NCBI RefSeq assembly: GCF_009193215.1
Contig: NZ_VYVA01000001.1
Location: forward strand, 930,001-994,000
Direction: 5' to 3'
Source: Flavicella marina
GTDB lineage: Bacteria; Bacteroidota; Bacteroidia; Flavobacteriales; Flavobacteriaceae
DNA length: 64,000 nt
In this document: piece by piece, positions 54,001 to 62,364 of the stretch
Numbering within the stretch: position 1 is the stretch's first letter
How the letters are laid out: each line of letters begins with the position of its first letter
Notes under the pieces: model-generated
What the model was told of the DNA's origin: nothing
Seen by the model: the letters and a program-made list of their open reading frames with translations, nothing else
Databases searched by the model: none
Position numbers and translations under genes: made by a program

Positions 54001-54705
54001 ATGAAAAAATTAGGAATAATAGTAATCGCATTTGTAAGTGTATTCAGTGCAGTCGCACAAACAAAAAATTTTATCGATCAACCCTATGTAGATACTACTG
54101 CCAAAGTAGATACCTTGGTGGTGCCCGATAGAATATTTGTAACGATTGTATTGCAAGAAGAAGATTCTAAAGGAAAAGTTTCTATCGAAGACTTAGAGAA
54201 AAAATTAGAAAAAGTATTAACAGCATTCGCAATAAATACAAAAAAAGATCTTCAGGTAACTGATATGTCGAGCAATTATAAACAGTATTTTTTAAAGAAA
54301 AAGGATATTCATAAAAACAAATCATTTTCATTACTGTTGCGAGATGCCAAAACAGCAAATACTGTTTTTGTCGCTTTAGAAAAAGAAGGGATTTCGAATG
54401 TTTTTTTAGAGAAAACCGAATATTCTAATTCAGATCAGTTGCAATTGTTTTTAAAAATGAAAGCTATAAAAAAAGCGAAACTACAGGCAGAATATTTAAC
54501 AAATGCTTTGGGACAAGAAGTTGGAAAAGCGCTATATATTATGGATAGAAATAATCAGTTAAATAGGTATCACAATAATCAATTAGATGAAGTTGTGGTA
54601 ATAGGCTATGGTACTAAAATGAAAGAGGACTACAAACCTATAGAGGTCGAGTTCGAAAAAATATTGCTCGAAACAACAGTTTCCGTAAAATTTGAGTTGA
54701 AATAA
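54001..54705 (+). CDS. SIMPL (DUF541) domain protein with inserted plug-type motif
   Basis: A 234-residue secreted protein: signal peptide (SVFSAVAQ), SIMPL-type core (VPDRIFVTIVLQEEDSKGKV; KKAKLQAEYLTNALGQEVGKA). Near the C-terminus, within what is usually a variable loop, is LDEVVVIGYGTKMKED (196-210), the plug-type peptide also found in the two proteins upstream. DUF541 proteins are periplasmic, some linked to stress or signalling, with no defined enzyme role. Probably cotranscribed with the VWA gene. Confidence 0.82.
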   Translation: MKKLGIIVIAFVSVFSAVAQTKNFIDQPYVDTTAKVDTLVVPDRIFVTIVLQEEDSKGKVSIEDLEKKLEKVLTAFAINTKKDLQVTDMSSNYKQYFLKKKDIHKNKSFSLLLRDAKTANTVFVALEKEGISNVFLEKTEYSNSDQLQLFLKMKAIKKAKLQAEYLTNALGQEVGKALYIMDRNNQLNRYHNNQLDEVVVIGYGTKMKEDYKPIEVEFEKILLETTVSVKFELK

Positions 54706-54745
54706 ATAATAGGAAATAATTTTTTTCCAAACATTATATAAATAT

Positions 54746-54785
54746 AAAACTCCTTTCAGCAATAATGCTTCCAGGAGTTTTAACC
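54746..54785 (+). terminator. Probable terminator after SIMPL gene
   Basis: AAAACTCCT and AGGAGTTTT with an inner AGCA/TGCT pair around ATAA. A short T run follows the outer stem. The gap to 54946 also has the hairpin of the next minus-strand gene. Confidence 0.65.
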
Positions 54786-54900
54786 CTATTACTACTACTG
54801 TTTTATTCTAATTCTTTAGCTTTTTTTATTGTTTTGATTGAAATAATCAAGAATAAATATTTTTAATAGGGGATCTAGGGGGAGGTATATTTTAACAAAC

Positions 54901-54939
54901 AAAAAAACAAAGATCAACGAAAGATGTTCGCTGATCTTT
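54901..54939 (-). terminator. Terminator of repeat lipoprotein gene
   Basis: AAAGATCA and TGATCTTT with inner CGAA/TTCG (one mismatch); seven A on the plus strand form the T run for minus-strand transcripts. Confidence 0.7.
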
Positions 54940-54946
54940 ATTGTGA

Positions 54947-55957
54947 TTATTTACGTCTTCTTTTTTTAGGTTTTAAGGCTTTCAACTCATCTTCGTTGTT
55001 AACCGTTACCGTTTCCTCATCGATAATTAATGAGATAGGAAATACAAATTCTGGACGCACTCCTTCTTCTAAAGTTTCTGCATATGCTTTCAATGCATCA
55101 GCATCAGCAATTTCTAAATCTCCATCAGCTGTAACAACAGATACAGGGAATACCAATTCAGGACGAGCAGGTCTTTCTGGTTTTAAAGCTTCTAATTCTT
55201 CTTCGCTGTTTACTGTTACCGTTTCTTCGTCAATAATTAAAGAAATAGGAAAAACAAACTCAGGACGTACACCTTCTTCTAAAGTTTCTTTGTAAGCTTT
55301 CATCGCATCAGCATCAGCAATTTCTACATTTCCATCAGCTGTAACAACAGATACTGGGAATACCAATTCAGGACGAGTAGGTCTTTCTGGTCTTTCTGGT
55401 TTCAATGCTAACAATTCTTCTTCGCTGTTAATTACAATCGTTTCTTCTTCGAATACAACCGAAATAGGATATACAAATGCTGGTTTTGTGTCTTCTTCTA
55501 AAGATTCTCTATAAGCTTTAAAAGCCTCTTTATCTTCGATAGCTAGTTCACCTTCTGCAGTTGCAACTGATACTGGGAATACCAATTCGAATGGTGGTTT
55601 TCTATGTCTTCTTTTCTTTTCTCCAACCAAAGCCTTCATTTCTTCTTTACTGTTTACAGTAATCGTTTCTCCGTCTACTGTAATATCTATTGGAAAAACA
55701 ATTCTAGGTCTTCCTGTTCTATCACCATAGGCTGTCAATTCTTCATCACTAGAGATAATTACTTCGGTATCGTCTTCCTCTAAAGCTGAAATAGAATATT
55801 TGAAAGACATCGTTTCTACTGCCGATTTGATTTCTTCATTTGATAACTCACTTGAGTTTTCAGACGCAATAATTTCTTCTGTTAGACTTTGGTCACAAGA
55901 AGTTAATACTCCTAATGCAATAAATAATGCTGCAACCGATTTTGTGAAATTTTTCAT
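54947..55957 (-). CDS. Lipoprotein made of tandem beta repeats
   Basis: A 336-residue lipoprotein: lipobox VLTSC, a short helical segment, then seven units of about 35 residues with pattern RPEFVFPIS..IIDEETVTVNSEEEL and alternating RPELVFPVSVVTADGNVEIADADA. Units alternate between two types, so the larger period is about 70 residues (210-219 bp). Very acidic, ending in a basic KPKKRRRK tail. Repeats of FVFPI-type beta units occur in other Flavobacteriia lipoproteins; function unknown, possibly surface-exposed. It is probably anchored in a membrane. Confidence 0.82.
   Translation of the reverse strand: MKNFTKSVAALFIALGVLTSCDQSLTEEIIASENSSELSNEEIKSAVETMSFKYSISALEEDDTEVIISSDEELTAYGDRTGRPRIVFPIDITVDGETITVNSKEEMKALVGEKKRRHRKPPFELVFPVSVATAEGELAIEDKEAFKAYRESLEEDTKPAFVYPISVVFEEETIVINSEEELLALKPERPERPTRPELVFPVSVVTADGNVEIADADAMKAYKETLEEGVRPEFVFPISLIIDEETVTVNSEEELEALKPERPARPELVFPVSVVTADGDLEIADADALKAYAETLEEGVRPEFVFPISLIIDEETVTVNNEDELKALKPKKRRRK
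54969..55610. repeat. In-gene tandem repeat, period 210-219 bp
   Basis: Corresponding bases start at 54969, 55179 and 55398 (GGTTTTAAGGC, GGTTTTAAAGC, GGTTTCAATGC on the plus strand). The first two units share most bases, by eye around 80 percent. The third is more diverged. It encodes paired beta repeats of the lipoprotein and could vary in copy number between strains. Confidence 0.75.
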
Positions 55958-56068
55958 GATTATTTGATTTAAAGTTTATTTTATTTCGTGCTTCTGTATA
56001 TAAAACATGCATGTAATAAATAACCCTACCTAAAAAAGTTATTTTTTTTAAATTTTTATAAAATCACA

Positions 56069-56100
56069 AAAAAAAGACACCCATATAATAGGTGCCTTTT
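56069..56100 (-). terminator. Probable terminator of the binding-protein gene
   Basis: Plus-strand AAAAGACACC and GGTGCCTTTT around CATATAATA (one A-C mismatch), with a run of A on the left supplying T on the minus strand. Confidence 0.6.
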
Positions 56101-56126
56101 AAAAGAGTTGTGGGTTTAACTTGAAA

Positions 56127-57095
56127 TTATATTTTTATTTGAATACCTACCGGGGCAAGTTGCTGGTTGTTCTGAACAGGTATTTTGTTTTTGTATGCGT
56201 CAGGAACGCTTTCCCAATCAGGATAATGTTTGTTATTGATATAAAAACCATTGGATTTCGATTCATCATAAAAAAGAGAATACGATTTTTCTGGAGCTTC
56301 TTTACCCACAGCATCTCCATTTAAGATCAATTCTGAAACTCCATCATCGTCAATATCTACTTTTATCCAATCTAATTCCATGATCTTATTATAGGTACCA
56401 TCTTGCATCATGAGTTTTATTTCTTTGTTGAAAAGGTCAATAATTTCTGCTGCATTGGCAACCTGTTTATTAATTGCAAAATGAAGGGATTTTGTAGCAT
56501 ATGGTTTTTTAGAAATGGATAGGTATTTGTTTACATCGTTTACTTGGAATTTTAACATGTATTGAATTAAAAGGTTATCAACTAAGAAGTAGTCAATTTC
56601 TTCAGAGAGTAATTTTTCTAAATTTTGCTGGTTGTTTTTACTGTACACATATTCAATATTCTTATGGTTTGTGATTGTTTCGTTGTAGGCATACCCAGCA
56701 ATTAATCCAAGTTTTTTATTGTTCAATTCTTCAAAGTTTGCCACAGAAACATTTGTACCTTTTCTACTCACCAGCACCAATTGATTTTCTAAATAGGGTT
56801 TAGAAAACAACATGGTTTCTTCTCTTTGTTTCGTTTTCCACAAAGCAGCACTTCCGTTATAGTCGTTTAATTTTATTCCTTTTAATACTGTGTCAAAATC
56901 TACAATGTAGTTTTTACAAGAAATATTAGAACGCAAGAGAGCCTCTGAAACAATATCAATAGCAACGGATTTTTCTTTTTCAACATTTGTAAAAGGTGGC
57001 CAAACATCAGAAGCAAGTTTTAGGTCTTGAGCAAAAGACTGTATACAGATGAAAGAAATAATTAATAAGGTTGTTTTTGAGAACGGCATTTTCAT
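56127..57095 (-). CDS. Periplasmic solute-binding protein (family 3) with EF-hand-like extension
   Basis: A 322-residue exported protein: signal peptide (CIQSFAQ), then an SBP_bac_3 fold (KLASDVWPPFTN; GSAALWKTKQREETMLFSKPY; NNKKLGLIAGYAYNETITN; ELLKDGTYNKI-like end MQDGTYNKIMELDWIK). Residues about 245-322 are an extra segment holding DIDDDGVSE (Asp247, 249, 251, Glu255), an EF-hand or FG-GAP-like calcium loop. No ABC transporter genes adjoin, so it may be a sensor or enzyme-associated domain. Ligand unknown. Confidence 0.75.
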   Translation of the reverse strand: MKMPFSKTTLLIISFICIQSFAQDLKLASDVWPPFTNVEKEKSVAIDIVSEALLRSNISCKNYIVDFDTVLKGIKLNDYNGSAALWKTKQREETMLFSKPYLENQLVLVSRKGTNVSVANFEELNNKKLGLIAGYAYNETITNHKNIEYVYSKNNQQNLEKLLSEEIDYFLVDNLLIQYMLKFQVNDVNKYLSISKKPYATKSLHFAINKQVANAAEIIDLFNKEIKLMMQDGTYNKIMELDWIKVDIDDDGVSELILNGDAVGKEAPEKSYSLFYDESKSNGFYINNKHYPDWESVPDAYKNKIPVQNNQQLAPVGIQIKI

Positions 57096-57180
57096 AGGTG
57101 TTATTTAAAGTAGGTTGGTTTCAAAGATAATAAGTATAATTTTAGATTTATAATGGTAATTACTACTTAAAAAAATCTAA

Positions 57181-57210
57181 TTGATTTAGATAAAAAAATA
57201 GCTATTTTTG
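57181..57210 (+). promoter_or_regulatory. Promoter of the FecI-like sigma factor gene
   Basis: TTG at 57181-57183, 19 bp, and TATTTTTG at 57203-57210. This is the best full match to the Bacteroidota consensus in the window. Start would be near 57217, about 12 bp before the ATG at 57229. Confidence 0.6.
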
Positions 57211-57228
57211 AATTTAAATAATCGCTAT

Positions 57229-57741
57229 ATGTCAGAAGTAAAATCGGTTTGTGAATCGAAAGTATTCGAAGAACTGTATTCCAATCATTCGAAGTCGCTT
57301 TATAATTTTATTTATTATAAATGTGGTAACCAAGATCAAGCAGAAGATCTGGTACAAGAAGCATTTATTAAAATGTGGAACAATTGTGCGAAAGTTATTT
57401 TTGAAAAAGCGAAATCCTTTTTATATACAGTCGTAAATAATCTTTTTTTGAACGAAGTTGCTCACAACAAGGTGGTTTTAAAATACAAACAGATACCTAG
57501 ATCAGAAGCAACAAATGAAGATCCAGAATTTATTTTAGAAGAAAAAGAGTTTATGGTAAAGCTTCAAAATGCCATTGCTGATTTAACTGATGGTCAGCGT
57601 GAAGTGTTTTTATTGAGTAGGATTGATAAAAAAAGTTACAAAGAAATTGCCGAAATGTTGAATATATCTGTGAAAGCTGTTGAGAAAAGAATGCACGGAG
57701 CTTTATTGAAAATGAGAGATAAAATAAACGGTAAGTTTTAG
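57229..57741 (+). CDS. FecI-like ECF sigma factor
   Basis: A 170-residue ECF sigma factor: region 2 LYSNHSKSLYNFIYYKCGNQDQAEDLVQEAFIKMW, then FEKAKSFLYTVVNNLFLNE and region 4 LTDGQREVFLLSRIDKKSYKEIAEMLNISVKAVEKR. It is followed by FecR and an STN-domain TonB receptor, the set-up of cell-surface signalling. A TTG frame start at 57208 is rejected in favour of ATG 57229. Confidence 0.9.
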   Translation: MSEVKSVCESKVFEELYSNHSKSLYNFIYYKCGNQDQAEDLVQEAFIKMWNNCAKVIFEKAKSFLYTVVNNLFLNEVAHNKVVLKYKQIPRSEATNEDPEFILEEKEFMVKLQNAIADLTDGQREVFLLSRIDKKSYKEIAEMLNISVKAVEKRMHGALLKMRDKINGKF

Positions 57742-57825
57742 AGGTTTTCTATAAAGTTAAAAAAAACCTAAAATAGAGGTAGGGTAGTTTTCAAATAAAC
57801 TGTTCTATAAACAAAGGATACTATT

Positions 57826-58749
57826 ATGGAGCAAAATTACACAGACGATACATTTTTAGCCAGATGGCTAAACAATGACCTTAATGAAGAGGAGAAGATT
57901 GCTTTTGAAAAAACCAAAGCATTTCAAGAGTATTCAAAAATTATAGAAAAAACAGCACTTTTTGAGGCACCAGAATTTGATCAGAAATCTGTTTTTAATG
58001 CAATTCAGAATAAATTACAGAACAAGCAAAAAGTAAGAAAATTGTTTCCGAATTGGGCATATGCGGTTGCAGCATCGGTTGCAGCATCGGTTGCAGTATT
58101 GTTAGGTGTGTATTTTATGATGCCATCTGAAACAATCTATGAAACCAATTATGGTGAGCAATTGGCAGTGGTTTTACCAGACGGATCCAAGGTACAATTG
58201 AATGCAAAATCTACTTTAACTTTAGATGAAGAAGAATGGAAAGAAGGTCAAAGAAATTTGACTTTAGAAGGAGAGGGTTATTTTGTCGTAGAAAAAGGAT
58301 CTAAGTTTACAGTGAGCACAAAAATGGGTTCTGTTAGTGTGTTAGGTACTCAGTTTAACGTTAAAAAAACGCAGCAATTCTTTGACGTAAAATGTTACGA
58401 AGGAAAAGTTTCTGTGGAGAGTGAAAATCAAAACACAATATTAATTCCAGGTAATGGGTTTCAACGCATAGAAGGGACAAAAGGAAAAAACACTACATTC
58501 AAAGAAACAAGTCCTAGTTGGGTTTCTGGAGAAAGTACTTTTGAAAAAGCACCGTTACATGTTGTGATTTCAGAACTTGAAAAACAATACAAAATTACAA
58601 TAGATCATTCTGCAATTGATGTAAATCAGTTGTACTCAGGTAGTTTTACCTATAAAAATAAAGAAATAGCTTTACAAACAGTTTTTATACCTTTACAAAT
58701 CACATATGTGGTTGGTGAATCTGGTAATATAAAACTGAGTGAAAGGTAA
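57826..58749 (+). CDS. FecR-family anti-sigma regulator
   Basis: A 307-residue single-pass membrane protein. N-terminal cytoplasmic helix region (LARWLNNDLNEEEKIAFEKT), a membrane helix with Ala/Val (WAYAVAASVAASVAVLLGVYF), the FecR domain (YGEQLAVVLPDGSKVQLNAKSTLT; GEGYFVVEK; VLGTQFNVKK) and a C-terminal DUF4974-type domain (ITIDHSAIDVNQLYSGSFT). It relays the receptor signal to the sigma factor. Three copies of a 12-bp unit (58066-58096) fall in the membrane helix. Confidence 0.9.
   Translation: MEQNYTDDTFLARWLNNDLNEEEKIAFEKTKAFQEYSKIIEKTALFEAPEFDQKSVFNAIQNKLQNKQKVRKLFPNWAYAVAASVAASVAVLLGVYFMMPSETIYETNYGEQLAVVLPDGSKVQLNAKSTLTLDEEEWKEGQRNLTLEGEGYFVVEKGSKFTVSTKMGSVSVLGTQFNVKKTQQFFDVKCYEGKVSVESENQNTILIPGNGFQRIEGTKGKNTTFKETSPSWVSGESTFEKAPLHVVISELEKQYKITIDHSAIDVNQLYSGSFTYKNKEIALQTVFIPLQITYVVGESGNIKLSER
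58066..58096 (+). repeat. 12-bp tandem repeat in fecR-like gene
   Basis: GTTGCAGCATCG occurs twice in full and once partly (GTTGCAG). In frame it encodes the VAAS repeats of the membrane helix. A copy change would alter helix length by four residues. Confidence 0.8.
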
Positions 58750-61354
58750 ATATCATTATTTTGTACTATTTTTTTTGAGTCTTGTATTTTCTGTAAGCTC
58801 TCAAAATAATCTTAAAAAAACCGAAGATCAAATTCCTCTTAAAGAGCTGCTAAGTTCTATAGAAAAGGAGTTTGATGTTCGGTTTTCTTTTGATTCAGAA
58901 TTAATAGAGCAACAGCAGTGTTTCCCATTTGATAAAGAAGAAACTTTAGAAGAAAAATTAAAATTCTTAGCTGAAGAAACCTACTTAGATTTTAGCAAAT
59001 TAGATGCTCGATACATTGTAATAAAAAAAAGAGCACCTAAGCACGATATCTCAATTTGTGGATTTTTGATAGACGAAGCTTCAGGACTTCCAATAGCAAA
59101 TGCAACTATTTGGGTTGAGGGGAAATCCATTGGTACTTCATCAAACGAAAAAGGCTATTTTATGTTAGACAAACTTATGTCTGACTGGGTCATTCGAATA
59201 GATTATTTAGGCTACTATAGTTTAGAGAATTCAGTTTATAAGTTAATAGATATAGATTGTATTCAAATACCGATGGCTGAAACTAATGAAGAATTAGAAG
59301 AGGTTTTAATCAGTGATTACCTTACACAAGGAATGTCAAAAAAGCGAGATGGAGCCATTCGTGTTTCGCCTAAAAACTTGGGGATTTTACCTGGCTTAAC
59401 GGAGCCTGACGTATTGCAAAGTTTACAATTATTACCAGGAGTACAAAGTCCAGGTGAAACTGCCTCTGATTTGCATGTAAGAGGAGGAACACCAGATCAA
59501 AATTTAGTATTGTTTGACGGGATAAAAATGTATGAAAGTGGGCATTTTTTTGGACTAATATCTTCATTCAACCCTTATGTAACAAAAAAAATAGAGTTTT
59601 ATAGAAGCGGTACTAGCGCCAAATACGGTGATCGAATTGGAGGGGTTTTAGATATCAGTTCTGGAGATGCTGTACCTGAATTTAATGCAGGGTTTGGATT
59701 GAATTTATTGCATGCAGATGCCTATGTTAAGACGCCTTTGTTTAACGATAAAGTAGGAGTTATTTTATCAGGAAGACGTTCACTTACTGATTTCTGGAAT
59801 ACGATAACCTACCAAAAGTTTTCTGAAAGTGTTTTTCAAAATACACGAATTGTTCAAGACGAAACCGAAGGGGCAAATGATATTACCAATGTAAATAACA
59901 GTTTCTTTTTCCACGATTACAATTTAAAAGTTATCACTGATGTTACTGAAAATGACAAATTGGTTTTTAGCAATTTGTACAATAATAATAATTTAGAATA
60001 CTATTCAGAAAACGAAAGATTCAACGAAATAAACACCGATAACTTGGCGATTAAAAACCGAGGCTCTGATTTAAAATGGATGAGGAATTGGAATGAGAAA
60101 TGGTCTAGCCATCTTGAAATAAATCAGTCGAATTACCAACTTGATTATGCGGGAATACGTGAAATTACACGTCGAAATCCAGAAAACTCAAGTACAAATG
60201 TTTTTGAGAAATATAACAATGTAAAAGATGTTGGCTTAAAACTACACTTAACGAATAGGATAAATGAGGTTTCAACTTGGCAATACGGATATGAATTGTC
60301 AAAAAATGAGGTCAGTTATATTTTTGACAACAGTAATAACAATAACGAACAAGATCAAATTTTTGAGTCAGATAATTCTCAAAATAGAACACATGCCTTT
60401 TTTACAGAATATTCGCTGAGTAAAGATCAGAAATGGAATTTAAATTTAGGTTTGCGTGCGAACTATTTTTCTGTTGTCAAACAACTGTATTTAGAGCCAC
60501 GTTTTTTTGTGTCAAATCAACTCAATGAAGCGTTTCAATTAAAGTTTTCAGCTGAAATAAAAAACCAGGTTATCAGTCAGTTAATCGAGTTTCGAAATAA
60601 TGGCTTTGGTTTAGAAAATGAAATATGGGCATTATCTGACGGGGACCGTATTCCGGTCTTGAATAATTATCAGGTTTCTGCTGGGTTTTTATTTCAAAAA
60701 GATGGGTGGAATTTAGACATCGATCTTTACAATCGAAGGATTGATGGAATTACAATCCTGACTGAAGATGTAGCGAATAGAGTACCACAATATTTGGCAG
60801 GGAAAAGTACTACCAATGGTGTAGATGTTTTATTAAAGAAACGTTTTGGTATCTATAGATCATGGATCAGTTATACACTCTCGAAAACAAAATTTCAATA
60901 CGATCAATTAAATGATGGAGAAAAGTTTGATGGTGAATACGACATCCCACATTCGTTGGTATGGTCGCACACATTGATGTTGCAAAAATTTGAATTTTCT
61001 TTGGGATGGAAACTTCGTTCAGGTACTCCATACACCAAAGGAACTAGCATAGAACAAACTCCAAGAGGAAGCTATAGAATTGTATATGAAGATGAGGTAA
61101 ATAAAAACAGATTACCTGTGTACAATAAAATAGATTTGTCAGCCACCTACAAATTTGCATTATCTAAAAACGGAACAACGCACGGAAAGTTCGGTATTTC
61201 ATTGATGAATATTTTTAACACAAGAAATATCTTAGATAGAAACTATGAAATTAAAACGGAGAGAATTGGGCAATCGATAGAAAGAACACTAGTTGAAACA
61301 GATCAAATATCTATTGGTTTTACTCCCAATTTGGTTTTTAGAGTTGATTTTTAA
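58739..61354 (+). CDS. TonB-dependent receptor with STN signalling domain
   Basis: An 871-residue receptor starting at GTG 58739 inside the end of the FecR gene (11-bp overlap), so translation is probably coupled. Signal peptide, then STN domain (about 28-92: PLKELLSSIEKEFDVRFSF), carboxypeptidase-like domain (ISICGFLIDEASGLPIANATIWVEG), plug (EPDVLQSLQLLPGVQSPGE; DLHVRGGTPDQNLVLFDGI) and barrel. Together with FecI/FecR it should sense an extracellular substrate. No SusD follows, so glycan uptake is not indicated; iron chelates or other ligands remain possible. Its stop overlaps the radical SAM gene by 4 bp. Confidence 0.9.
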   Translation: MKGKYHYFVLFFLSLVFSVSSQNNLKKTEDQIPLKELLSSIEKEFDVRFSFDSELIEQQQCFPFDKEETLEEKLKFLAEETYLDFSKLDARYIVIKKRAPKHDISICGFLIDEASGLPIANATIWVEGKSIGTSSNEKGYFMLDKLMSDWVIRIDYLGYYSLENSVYKLIDIDCIQIPMAETNEELEEVLISDYLTQGMSKKRDGAIRVSPKNLGILPGLTEPDVLQSLQLLPGVQSPGETASDLHVRGGTPDQNLVLFDGIKMYESGHFFGLISSFNPYVTKKIEFYRSGTSAKYGDRIGGVLDISSGDAVPEFNAGFGLNLLHADAYVKTPLFNDKVGVILSGRRSLTDFWNTITYQKFSESVFQNTRIVQDETEGANDITNVNNSFFFHDYNLKVITDVTENDKLVFSNLYNNNNLEYYSENERFNEINTDNLAIKNRGSDLKWMRNWNEKWSSHLEINQSNYQLDYAGIREITRRNPENSSTNVFEKYNNVKDVGLKLHLTNRINEVSTWQYGYELSKNEVSYIFDNSNNNNEQDQIFESDNSQNRTHAFFTEYSLSKDQKWNLNLGLRANYFSVVKQLYLEPRFFVSNQLNEAFQLKFSAEIKNQVISQLIEFRNNGFGLENEIWALSDGDRIPVLNNYQVSAGFLFQKDGWNLDIDLYNRRIDGITILTEDVANRVPQYLAGKSTTNGVDVLLKKRFGIYRSWISYTLSKTKFQYDQLNDGEKFDGEYDIPHSLVWSHTLMLQKFEFSLGWKLRSGTPYTKGTSIEQTPRGSYRIVYEDEVNKNRLPVYNKIDLSATYKFALSKNGTTHGKFGISLMNIFNTRNILDRNYEIKTERIGQSIERTLVETDQISIGFTPNLVFRVDF

Positions 61355-62355
61355 GATATAGAATATTTTAGTTTCCCGTTTAACAAAGTATTTATTTTCT
61401 TTTTTGATGCAAATACCATTTTCAGAATGCCAAGTCCATAATTAGTTCTTCTAGAATAGGTATTAAAGTTTTCATTCTTCCAGTCAAAATCTTCTTGCCA
61501 AAAAGCAGTGGGAGAAATATAGCAGTACGTATAATTGTAAACAATACTTGAGTTAGACACTTGTTTTTGTAATTGAGAAATTTCAGGAGCAATAAACAAA
61601 GTGTTATTCGTTTTACAGTCTTTTTTTAATTGAGTATGTAGTGCTTCGTATTTAGGAATTATTTGTTCCATACTAAAATTTGAATAGGCTGTGTTTCCCA
61701 TTTTTACAATAGGTCGTATTTGTAAAACATCAACAGAGAGGTCTTTGAATACTGTACCAAAATCTTTTAGTTCATCGAAGTTATCTTCATTGAATGTATA
61801 ATTGATTCTCAATTGAAGATCGGGAAAAGTCTTTTTTGCATCAGAGATATAAGAAACCGATTGCATAAAACGATCAAAATTACCTTTTCCCATCATTTCT
61901 TCATAGGTCGCTTTTTTTGTACCATGTAAAGAAATTGTGATTTCGTTTAAGCCTGCTTCACACCATTTAAATAGCGTTTCTTTTTCAATAGTGTTGGCAT
62001 TTGTAGTCATTGAAATGTTAGGAACTTTGTATTGGGTTGCGAGCAGAATAATTTTTTCTAAGTTTTTGTATAAAGTGGGTTCCGTACCGCATCCGATTTG
62101 AAGCTTTACAGCTCTCTTTAGAATAGCCTTTGCGAATATTGGTAATTCGTTTTCAGGAAAAACACCTTTCAGTTTTTTTACGTAATCTTTGTCTGTAAAA
62201 TAGCACATCTTACAACGCAAGTTACATGCATTTACGGGGTCGAAATGCACTGCTAAATAACGTTTGTTTAAAACATGAAGTATATACAACCCTAAAAGTT
62301 TTATTCGGTCATTTTTGATAAAATGATTCAGTTTTAAAAGATTGTAATATTTCAT
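61351..62355 (-). CDS. Radical SAM family protein
   Basis: A 334-residue radical SAM enzyme: the iron-sulfur motif is CNLRCKMCYF (CxxxCxxC) near residue 45, followed by QIGCGTEPTLYKNLEKI (GGEP-like motif with a Cys) and ISMTTNANTIEKE, NEITISLHGT. A short C-terminal cysteine-bearing region (NYTYCYISPTA) has only one Cys, so a full SPASM cluster is not obvious. Substrate unknown. It shares four bases with the convergent receptor gene's end. Confidence 0.85.
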   Translation of the reverse strand: MKYYNLLKLNHFIKNDRIKLLGLYILHVLNKRYLAVHFDPVNACNLRCKMCYFTDKDYVKKLKGVFPENELPIFAKAILKRAVKLQIGCGTEPTLYKNLEKIILLATQYKVPNISMTTNANTIEKETLFKWCEAGLNEITISLHGTKKATYEEMMGKGNFDRFMQSVSYISDAKKTFPDLQLRINYTFNEDNFDELKDFGTVFKDLSVDVLQIRPIVKMGNTAYSNFSMEQIIPKYEALHTQLKKDCKTNNTLFIAPEISQLQKQVSNSSIVYNYTYCYISPTAFWQEDFDWKNENFNTYSRRTNYGLGILKMVFASKKKINTLLNGKLKYSIS

Positions 62356-62364
62356 TGTAATTGT

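Noticed and set aside
54924-55295. Plus-strand frame of 123 codons with serine-rich repeats
   Set aside because: Complement of the tandem beta-repeat lipoprotein; the repeated pattern comes from the real gene on the minus strand.
54969-55610. CRISPR array
   Set aside because: Period is 210-219 bp, in frame and coding; there are no short identical repeats with unique spacers and no cas genes.
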